Shown piece by piece: positions 1 through 5,314 of a stretch of DNA of 12,957 bases. A program made the position numbers and the translations under genes. Where the stretch lies: the NCBI GenBank assembly GCA_003599475.1, contig QZKK01000172.1, positions 1 through 12,957 of the forward strand. Direction: 5' to 3'. Each line of letters starts with the position of its first letter. Position 1 is the first letter of the stretch. Origin of the DNA: Desulfobacteraceae bacterium (GTDB lineage: Bacteria > Desulfobacterota > Desulfobacteria > Desulfobacterales > SURF-15). Below the pieces are notes generated by a model. It made no database searches, was not told the origin of the DNA, and worked only from the letters and a program-made list of their open reading frames with translations.

Positions 1-492
1 CCCATGGCCCATGCGAGCCTCGGAATCGCGGAAGAAAACTCGGGCAAATTGGTCTCCCTGATCCGTCGGGAGGGGAAAAGGCTTGCCGAAAAAAACAATC
101 TCAATCTCCTGCTGACCGACGGTCCGCCGGGAATCGGGTGCCCGGTGATTGCATCCATCGGGGGGGCGACGGCGGTTTTGATCGTTTCAGAACCCACGGT
201 TTCCGGCCGCCACGACATGGAACGGGTCTCGGATCTCGCTGCATTCTTCAAGATCCCTGCGATGGTTTGTGTGAACAAGTTCGATCTGAACCCGGGCCAG
301 GGGGAGGCCATCGAAAACTTTGCGAGGCAAAAGGGTATTTCGATCATGGGTCGCATCCCGTTTGACCCCGTTTTTACCAGGGCCATGGTCCAGGGCCGGA
401 CGATTTTCGAGTATGACGGCCGGTCGGAAGGATCGGCTGCGGTCAGAACGCTGTGGGGAAATGTTTCCGAAAAGTTGGGAATCTGTCAATGA
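1..492 (+). CDS. MinD/CooC-type P-loop ATPase, C-terminal part (5' end outside window)
   Basis: The reading frame is open from base 1 and ends at TGA 490-492. The visible 163 residues match the C-terminal half of the MinD/Mrp/CooC (SIMIBI) ATPases that often carry a ferredoxin insert and sit beside iron-sulfur or molybdenum cofactor genes. Visible signatures are the Walker B-like LLLTDGPPGIG (about residues 37-47), the switch-like segment SEPTVSGRHDMERV (about 62-75), and the nucleotide-base motif VNKFDLN (about 90-96). The Walker A loop and any ferredoxin domain would lie upstream of the window. The ATG at 4 is only an internal methionine, because homologous sequence would be needed before it. 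The stop overlaps the start of the next gene (ATGA), so the two are probably translationally coupled. Its client is unknown; metallocluster insertion or transport is a family-level inference. Confidence 0.88.
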   Translation, partial: PMAHASLGIAEENSGKLVSLIRREGKRLAEKNNLNLLLTDGPPGIGCPVIASIGGATAVLIVSEPTVSGRHDMERVSDLAAFFKIPAMVCVNKFDLNPGQGEAIENFARQKGISIMGRIPFDPVFTRAMVQGRTIFEYDGRSEGSAAVRTLWGNVSEKLGICQ

Positions 493-1211
493 AGCTGCTT
501 GAGGATCTGATTTCAACCCTTGATCTTTTCGCCCCGGTAATGGACATCCGTCAGGGAATCTTCCATACCGCCGTCGTGAGCAGATGCTGCGGGCTTGCGG
601 CCACCCTGCCGCGGGATGCCCTCCGGCAGGACCCGCCACTGGTAGGGGAACCCGGCTTTCTGCTGGAAAAGGATCCGGAAGAGCTCGCCCGCATGGCCTT
701 TTCGGAAAGCATTCTCGAGGCAGCCATTGGAATGGCTGCAATCAATTCGTTCCTTACGGTCGATGATCGGTCCTGCATGGAGCTCAATGCAGAAGAACTC
801 ATCCTCAAAAAGGGGGCGGGCAGGCGGGTGGCGATCGTCGGTCATTTCCCTTTCGTAGGCAGGGTTTCCGAAAAAGCAAAGGATCTCTGGGTGATCGAAA
901 AAAACCCAAGGAGAGGCGACTTCGATGAAGCGAATGCCGATCGGCTCATCCCCCAGGCCAACGTGGTCGCCATTACGGGAACCGCTTTGACGAACCACTC
1001 CCTGGAGCATCTGCTCGAACTCTGCGATTCCGAGGCTTATGTGATCCTGCTCGGGGATACGGTCCCGCTTTCTCCCGTTTTTTTCGATTATGGGGTGGAC
1101 GCTCTCTGCGGAACGAAGGTGACCGATGCCGAAACCGTGCTCCGGTGCGTCAGCCAGGGGGCAAATTTCAGACAGATCAAAGGGGCAAAGCGGCTAACGA
1201 TGCTGAAATGA
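489..1211 (+). CDS. DUF4213/DUF364 (putative heavy-metal chelation) protein
   Basis: This 240-residue protein looks like the two-part DUF4213-DUF364 family, whose C-terminal Rossmann-like domain is catalogued as putative heavy-metal chelation. The N-terminal part (about 1-105) contains a CC pair at 33-34. The C-terminal part opens with VAIVGHFPFVGR (114-125), continues with a strand-turn ending in EKNP (137-140), and has the characteristic ITGTALTNHSLE (172-183). No signal peptide or membrane segment is visible. I chose ATG 489 because it overlaps the preceding stop by ATGA and gives the expected family N-terminus; an upstream in-frame start at 453 would overlap the ATPase gene by 40 bases. 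Coupling to a MinD-type ATPase suggests a shared job in metal or metallocofactor handling. The biochemical function of the family is not established. Confidence 0.85.
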   Translation: MKLLEDLISTLDLFAPVMDIRQGIFHTAVVSRCCGLAATLPRDALRQDPPLVGEPGFLLEKDPEELARMAFSESILEAAIGMAAINSFLTVDDRSCMELNAEELILKKGAGRRVAIVGHFPFVGRVSEKAKDLWVIEKNPRRGDFDEANADRLIPQANVVAITGTALTNHSLEHLLELCDSEAYVILLGDTVPLSPVFFDYGVDALCGTKVTDAETVLRCVSQGANFRQIKGAKRLTMLK

Positions 1212-1212
1212 T

Positions 1213-1289
1213 CGGAGCTCCCTGCTCCGGGTGAGGCGGCTCATTGAGAGCCGCGATAGACCTCGGTCGCGCTTCGGCTCAATCGAGGT
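1213..1289 (+). other. Three consecutive small hairpins between DUF364 gene and Gly-rich gene
   Basis: Three inverted repeats stand in a row: CGGAGC/GCTCCG (1213-1218 with 1224-1229, 5-base loop), GCGGCTC/GAGCCGC (1236-1242 with 1248-1254, 5-base loop) and ACCTCG/CGAGGT (1260-1265 with 1284-1289, 18-base loop). None is followed by a T-run, so a rho-independent terminator is not supported. They precede the ribosome binding site of the next gene by only about 10 bases, so they might shape its mRNA leader or mark a processing site. Function is unknown. Confidence 0.45.
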
Positions 1290-1297
1290 ATTATAAA

Positions 1298-1304
1298 AAG
1301 GAGG
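1298..1304 (+). promoter_or_regulatory. Strong ribosome binding site for the Gly-rich protein
   Basis: AAGGAGG lies 7 bases before ATG 1312. This near-perfect Shine-Dalgarno sequence is the main support that the low-complexity reading frame downstream is translated. Confidence 0.75.
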
Positions 1305-1311
1305 CAAATCG

Positions 1312-1560
1312 ATGCCAAGAGGAGATGGAACAGGCCCGAGAGGACAAGGCCAGGGGGCCGGAAAAGGCGGCGGAGCAAGAGGCGGCAAGGGTCAGGGAAG
1401 TGCAGGAGGTAGAGGAAGGGGGCAGGGCGGAGGGCCCGGAGCCGGAGCGGGCGGCTCCTGTATCTGCACGTCTTGCGGTGAAAAAACACCTCATCAAATG
1501 GGCGTACCCTGCTATCAGCAAAAATGTCCGAAGTGCGGAAGTCCGATGACGCGAGGGTAA
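1312..1560 (+). CDS. Small glycine-rich protein with C-terminal zinc-ribbon-like cysteines (DUF5320-like N-terminus)
   Basis: This 82-residue protein begins MPRGDGTGPRG, resembling the start of DUF5320-type proteins (MPxGDGTGP) found near MinD-like ATPases and nitrogenase-cofactor-type proteins in anaerobes. Residues 5-48 are almost only Gly, Gln, Arg, Lys and Ala and are likely disordered. The tail carries cysteines at 50, 52, 55, 67, 72 and 75, including CTSC and CPKC knuckles, which suggests a zinc ribbon or another bound metal. A perfect ribosome binding site supports translation, and the stop is TAA 1558-1560. Position just after a MinD-type ATPase and a putative metal-chelation protein supports a metal-handling or chaperone role, but no activity is known. 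The basic, glycine-rich part could also bind nucleic acid. Confidence 0.8.
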   Translation: MPRGDGTGPRGQGQGAGKGGGARGGKGQGSAGGRGRGQGGGPGAGAGGSCICTSCGEKTPHQMGVPCYQQKCPKCGSPMTRG

Positions 1561-1712
1561 CGCGGAAAGGTCCTCAGGATCGAGAATCGGCCCCGAAGAT
1601 CCGCACCGGGGCCGCGGACTCTGCCGCACGCTCGACCTTGAACTCCCTTCTATCTCCGCCCAAGTGCCTTTCACCGCTTTTCTATCCAACCGGTTAGATC
1701 TCGAATAATCCG

Positions 1713-1741
1713 TTGATTTTTCAGGTTCTTTATACGATACT
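1713..1741 (+). promoter_or_regulatory. Weak sigma70-type promoter candidate upstream of the histidine kinase
   Basis: TTGATT (1713-1718) and GATACT (1736-1741) are separated by 17 bases. Each matches four of six consensus positions. The site is about 200 bases before the kinase start, so the leader would contain the palindrome and the heptamer repeat. This is pattern matching only. Confidence 0.3.
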
Positions 1742-1810
1742 GAGCGGCGAATCAATGTGGAGGCCGAACCGCTCGGACCGAACCGCTTAGACTGGACACC
1801 GGCGGTAGGA

Positions 1811-1824
1811 CGGCAGGCCTGCCG
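1811..1824. repeat. 14-bp perfect palindrome
   Basis: CGGCAGGCCTGCCG is its own reverse complement, and flanking GGCGG (1801-1805) and CCGCC (1822-1826) add further GC-rich dyad symmetry. It could be a regulator operator or a DNA hairpin. A 10-bp related palindrome CTGCCGGCAG occurs at 5146-5155 before the dual-receiver gene. Confidence 0.5.
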
Positions 1825-1867
1825 CCGGCCGTGTTGGCCAGTTTGATCGAATCAGAAACTGAGAGAA

Positions 1868-1902
1868 GAACGCTGAACACTGAACGCTGAACACTGAACA
1901 CT
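1868..1902. repeat. Heptanucleotide tandem repeat, 5 copies of GAACRCT
   Basis: Five contiguous 7-base units (GAACGCT, GAACACT, GAACGCT, GAACACT, GAACACT) end 37 bases before the kinase start codon. Short non-coding heptamer repeats of this kind occur in many bacterial genomes; the function is unknown. Confidence 0.85.
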
Positions 1903-1939
1903 TTGTAGTTTCATATTAGTCTTTCGGAGGATAAGTTCA

Positions 1940-3415
1940 ATGGGACCGACGGGGGGATCGAACGGCTTGAACCTGAACATTGCCGTGGTCGGCGGGGGCA
2001 CCCGCTGCAAGCGTCTGATCGAGGTGATCGAACGCCATCAATTCGAAGAAGTCAATCCGAAGATGGTTGCCGTATGCGATCTGAGGGCCGATGCCCCCGG
2101 CATCACCAAGGCCAAAGAGATGGGGCTTTTTGTCACCGATGACTACAACGATTTTTTCAAGAGAGACGACATCGATCTGATCATCGAGTTGACGGGCAGC
2201 ATGGATATCTACAACGATATCCTGAGGAAGAAAAAGAATACCGTTCGGGCGATCTCGACGACCACCGTCAAGCTTTTCTGGGAGATCTCCCGTCTTTCCA
2301 CCCTGCAGAAAAAGACACACCAGGAGCTCCAGGAGACGCGTGCAATCTACAAGACCTTTATCAACGAACTGATCCAGGAAGACGTCATGGTCATTGCCTA
2401 CGATCACAGGATTGTGGATATCAATGACAATCTGTTGAGTAAAATCGGACTCCCCCGGGATCAGGTGATCGGGGGCCTTTGCTACGAAATCACGCATCAC
2501 CAGAAGCTTCCCTGTTCAGGGGATGATCACCCCTGCCCGCTGATCCAGACGCTGGAGACCCGAAAACCCTCTCAGATGACACACGTCCACCTGGACAAGG
2601 ATAAAAAGGAGATTTATTATTCCATTTCCACTTACCCGCTCTTCGAAGAGGGGGAAGTCATCGGCGCCGTGGAGATATCCAGAGACATCACCAAAGAGAT
2701 CAACTTGCAGAAGTCCATGATGCAGCAGGAAAAGCTTGCCTCCATCGGCCGCCTGTCGGCGGGAGTCGCCCACGAGGTCAACAATCCCCTGACCACCATT
2801 CTCACGACCGCCATGCTGATCCAGGAGGATATCCAACCGGACAATCCGATCTATCCGGAGCTGGAAACCATCACCAAGGAGGCCCTGCGCTGCCGCAAGA
2901 TCGTCACCAGCCTGCTGGATTTCGCCCGCCAGACAACTCCGACCAAACGTGAATGCGACATCAACGAAATCGTGCAGGAAAGCCTCGTTCTGACCAGAAA
3001 ACAGGCGGCTTTTACGGACCTGGCGCTGACCTGTAAACTGGCGGAGGATCTCCCGAGGCTGTATCTGGACAAAGGCCAAATCCAACAGGCGGTGATCAAC
3101 CTGGTGATCAATGCCATCGAAGCCACCTCCCCCGGTGGTTCCATATCGATTTCTACAGCCTATCACCCGGACCAGGGAATTGTTTCGGTCACCGTAAGCG
3201 ATACCGGCAAGGGAATGAGCGAGGACGAGCTCGGCAAAATCTTCGATCCGTTTTTTACGACCAAGGAAACCGGCTCGGGGTTGGGCTTGGCCGTCACCCA
3301 CGGAATCATCGAGCAGCACGATGGAGACATCTCGGTTTACAGCAGAATCGGCTTCGGAACATCGTTTCAAATTGCCCTGCCGGTCGCATGGGAAAAAAAA
3401 GATGCCTCAGGATAA
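1940..3415 (+). CDS. Soluble sensor histidine kinase: Rossmann domain - Cys-bearing PAS - HisKA/HATPase
   Basis: This 491-residue kinase has no membrane segments, so it senses a cytoplasmic signal. Residues 11-115 form a Rossmann-like beta-alpha-beta unit: IAVVGGGTRC (14-23), a second strand VAVCDL (43-48), and DIDLIIELTG (77-86), resembling NAD(P)-binding domains of the homoserine-dehydrogenase/Gfo-Idh type. The third glycine of the loop is replaced by Cys23. A coiled linker (about 118-140) leads to a PAS domain (about 141-255) with Cys181, Cys192 and Cys199 (PCSGDDHPCPL). The phosphotransfer box is SAGVAHEVNNPL with His278, followed by N-box NLVINAIEA (387-395), G1 DTGKGM (421-426), F box DPFFTT (436-441) and G2 GSGLGL (445-450). 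CGGAGG nine bases upstream supports ATG 1940. It overlaps the NtrC-type regulator gene by 14 bases, its likely partner. A redox or NAD(H) signal is an inference. Confidence 0.92.
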   Translation: MGPTGGSNGLNLNIAVVGGGTRCKRLIEVIERHQFEEVNPKMVAVCDLRADAPGITKAKEMGLFVTDDYNDFFKRDDIDLIIELTGSMDIYNDILRKKKNTVRAISTTTVKLFWEISRLSTLQKKTHQELQETRAIYKTFINELIQEDVMVIAYDHRIVDINDNLLSKIGLPRDQVIGGLCYEITHHQKLPCSGDDHPCPLIQTLETRKPSQMTHVHLDKDKKEIYYSISTYPLFEEGEVIGAVEISRDITKEINLQKSMMQQEKLASIGRLSAGVAHEVNNPLTTILTTAMLIQEDIQPDNPIYPELETITKEALRCRKIVTSLLDFARQTTPTKRECDINEIVQESLVLTRKQAAFTDLALTCKLAEDLPRLYLDKGQIQQAVINLVINAIEATSPGGSISISTAYHPDQGIVSVTVSDTGKGMSEDELGKIFDPFFTTKETGSGLGLAVTHGIIEQHDGDISVYSRIGFGTSFQIALPVAWEKKDASG

Positions 3416-4829
3416 TCTCCCCCGCATCCTCGTTGTCGACGACGAAATGAATATTTGCCTGTCCTGCACGAAGATACTGGCCAAGATAGACTATACGGTT
3501 GACTATGCGCTCAGCGGCCATGATGCCTTGGAAATGATGGACCTCAATCCGTACGATATCCTCATTACGGATCTGAAAATGAGCCGCCTGGGAGGCATGG
3601 AAGTCCTGCGAAGGGTGAAGGAGGCCTACCCTGAAACCCTGGTGATCGTAATGACCGGCTATGCCAGCGTCTCTTCAGCCGTGGAAGTCATGAAGCTGGG
3701 GGCAATCGATTATCTGCCCAAACCTTTTACCCCGGATGAGCTCCGGGCGATCGTGGGTCAGGCCGCCGCCGAGAGAGAAGTCCGCCTCCAGAATCGAGAA
3801 CTGCAGCAGCAGCTTCGAAGCCGGAAACCCGTTTCCCACCAGTTGATCGGCAGCAGTCCAAAGATAAAACAGGTCGTTTCGATGATCCAGAAAGTGGCGC
3901 CGACCGATTCCACGGTTCTCGTCTACGGAGAAAGCGGGACGGGCAAAGAATTGGTCGCCCGGGCCGTGCACGCAAACAGCACGCGCCGCACCGGGGTTTT
4001 CTTTGCCGTGGACTGCGGAACCCTTTCGGCGAATCTGCTGGAAAGCGAACTGTTCGGGCATACCAGGGGAGCCTTTACCGGAGCCGACAGGGACAAGGCG
4101 GGCATCTTTCGATCAGCCGATCACGGAACCGTGTTTCTGGATGAAATCAGCAATATCAGCCTGGAGGTGCAGGGAAAGCTCCTGCGTTTTCTGGAGACCC
4201 GGGAGTTTTTACCCCTGGGCGGTACCGCACCGGTAAGCGTTGACATTCGCCTGATCCTTGCGACCAATAAAAATCTGAAGGAGCTGGTGGCCGGCGGCAC
4301 CTTCCGGGAGGATTTCTATTATCGCATTTATGTCTACCCGATTCTGCTTCCCCCGCTGAGGGACCGGAAGTCGGACATCCTGCCCATCGCCTATCATTTC
4401 TTAAATCAATTCAATCATAAGCTGAGCAAGAAGATATCGGGAATCGACCGCGAGGCCGCAAACCGAATGCTCGAATACGATTGGCCCGGAAACGTCCGGC
4501 AGTTGAAAAATACCATCGAAAGAGCGGCGATCCTGTGTGAAAGAGAGATTCTCTCGCTGCAGGACCTGCCGCTTTTGGCGGAGGGCCAGGAACCGGAACA
4601 GCCGGAGAAAGATATGCCGGCGACAAACGCGGAGCTCAAAAGGGCAAAGAAAGAGATCCGTCGAAAGGCGATCTGCAGAGTCGAGAAGAGCTTTGTATTG
4701 AAGGCGCTGGCCGAAAACGATTGGAATGTGACCCGGGCGGCGCAGTCCGTGGGTCTGCAGAGGAGCAATTTCCACCATCTGATGAAAAAATACGGGATTA
4801 CGCTCCAGAAGGGAAATCCCCCCTCGTAG
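3402..4829 (+). CDS. NtrC-family sigma54-dependent response regulator
   Basis: This 475-residue protein has the full NtrC layout. The receiver (1-125) has the acidic pair DD13-14, the phosphoacceptor Asp57 (ITDLKM), Thr85 and Lys107 (PKPF). The AAA+ domain (about 146-390) has Walker A GESGTGKE (176-183), the sigma54-contacting GAFTGA (223-228), Walker B VFLDE (244-248) and the arginine-finger region FREDFYYRI (301-309). The C-terminal Fis-type helix-turn-helix runs about 430-465 (WNVTRAAQSVGLQRSNFHHLM). It should therefore activate sigma54 promoters after phosphorylation by the overlapping kinase. I prefer ATG 3402, which starts five residues before the first receiver strand; an in-frame ATG at 3321 would add 27 residues read from kinase sequence. 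Its ribosome binding site is weak, consistent with coupled translation. The targets are unknown; a sigma54 candidate lies at 5215-5230. Confidence 0.94.
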   Translation: MPQDNLPRILVVDDEMNICLSCTKILAKIDYTVDYALSGHDALEMMDLNPYDILITDLKMSRLGGMEVLRRVKEAYPETLVIVMTGYASVSSAVEVMKLGAIDYLPKPFTPDELRAIVGQAAAEREVRLQNRELQQQLRSRKPVSHQLIGSSPKIKQVVSMIQKVAPTDSTVLVYGESGTGKELVARAVHANSTRRTGVFFAVDCGTLSANLLESELFGHTRGAFTGADRDKAGIFRSADHGTVFLDEISNISLEVQGKLLRFLETREFLPLGGTAPVSVDIRLILATNKNLKELVAGGTFREDFYYRIYVYPILLPPLRDRKSDILPIAYHFLNQFNHKLSKKISGIDREAANRMLEYDWPGNVRQLKNTIERAAILCEREILSLQDLPLLAEGQEPEQPEKDMPATNAELKRAKKEIRRKAICRVEKSFVLKALAENDWNVTRAAQSVGLQRSNFHHLMKKYGITLQKGNPPS

Positions 4830-4833
4830 GCAG

Positions 4834-4924
4834 AGGTCGGAAGTCAGAAGTCAGAGGTCAGAAGTCAGAAGTCAGAGGTCGGAAGTCAGAGGTCGGAAGT
4901 CAGAGGTCGGAAGTCAGAGGTTAG
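4834..4924. repeat. Heptanucleotide tandem repeat, 13 copies of ARGTCRG
   Basis: Thirteen contiguous 7-base units start five bases after the regulator stop codon. Most are AAGTCAG, AGGTCGG or AGGTCAG; the last is AGGTTAG. AAGTCAG and AGGTCGG alternate in the second half, implying that a 14-base unit was duplicated there. No spacers are present, so it is not a CRISPR array. It resembles short tandemly repeated heptamers seen in cyanobacteria and other bacteria; its function is unknown. Confidence 0.95.
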
Positions 4925-5214
4925 ACAGGAGAGATTTGCACCTTCCTCCCTACGCCGTGCCGCATGCTCTATGCTTTGTGCGCTATCGATGGCATAAACA
5001 TACACTGTATAGATTTTATATACTCTTCTGCCCTTGTGCGCTTCGGATCGTCTCCTTTCCCGGAACGATAGCCCTGCCTGGCTTGCGAACACGAAAAAGA
5101 TCCCCCTCCGATCCCTTCCGCTGCATTCTTATTTTATACACAAGCCTGCCGGCAGAAGATCTGAAAATCGTATTTCCATAAATTAATCATACACTTATAC
5201 TGAATCTCGGCACA

Positions 5215-5230
5215 TGGCACAGAAGGTGCT
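5215..5230 (+). promoter_or_regulatory. Candidate sigma54 (-24/-12) promoter for the dual-receiver gene
   Basis: TGGCAC (5215-5220), five bases, then GTGCT (5226-5230) keeps the invariant GG-N10-GC spacing of sigma54 promoters (consensus TGGCAC-N5-TTGCW) with one mismatch at the first base of the -12 element. It lies about 85 bases before ATG 5315 and close downstream of a gene for a sigma54 activator. A sigma70-like pair (5173-5201) just upstream is a competing explanation. Confidence 0.5.
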
Positions 5231-5314
5231 AAAACCTTATTCAGAAAGAATCATGGACTGCTTACAGCCTCTGGCTTTTGAAACCTCAAACGGGAATCTT
5301 GAAGGAGGGTGGAA

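Larger units (their letters stand above)
1561..1939. other. 379-base non-coding region: hairpin, palindrome, possible promoter, heptamer repeat
   Basis: I see no credible gene here. It holds an 8-bp stem hairpin (CGGCCCCG 1588-1595 with CGGGGCCG 1607-1614) without a following T-run, a short direct repeat CCGAACCGCT at 1764-1773 and 1778-1787, a 14-bp perfect palindrome at 1811-1824, and a heptamer tandem repeat at 1868-1902. A weak promoter candidate and the kinase ribosome binding site (CGGAGG, 1925-1930) are also in it. Confidence 0.7.
4830..5314. other. 485-base non-coding region between regulator gene and dual-receiver gene
   Basis: I see no credible gene here. The first quarter is a 13-copy heptamer repeat. 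The middle is AT-rich around 4994-5024, including the near-palindrome ATACACTGTAT and a TATACT without a matching -35 box. Near the end are a 10-bp palindrome (5146-5155), a possible sigma70 pair (TTTCCA 5173-5178, TATACT 5196-5201, 17-base spacer), a sigma54 candidate, and the ribosome binding site AAGGAGG (5302-5308). No terminator with a T-run follows the regulator gene. Confidence 0.7.

Noticed and set aside
1236..1254. Sigma54 promoter (GG-N10-GC) before the Gly-rich gene
   Set aside because: The spacing match is produced by a GCGGCTC/GAGCCGC hairpin, and neither half resembles TGGCAC or TTGC.
1588..1614. Rho-independent terminator after the Gly-rich gene
   Set aside because: The stem is good but the following bases are CGGACTCTG, with no T-run; kept only as a hairpin in the non-coding region.
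4834..4924. CRISPR-like array
   Set aside because: The 7-base units are contiguous with no unique spacers and no cas genes are nearby; it is a simple tandem repeat.
4936..5181. 81-codon frame in the gap before the dual-receiver gene
   Set aside because: It starts at TTG, has an irregular composition and no motif, and overlaps AT-rich promoter-like sequence.
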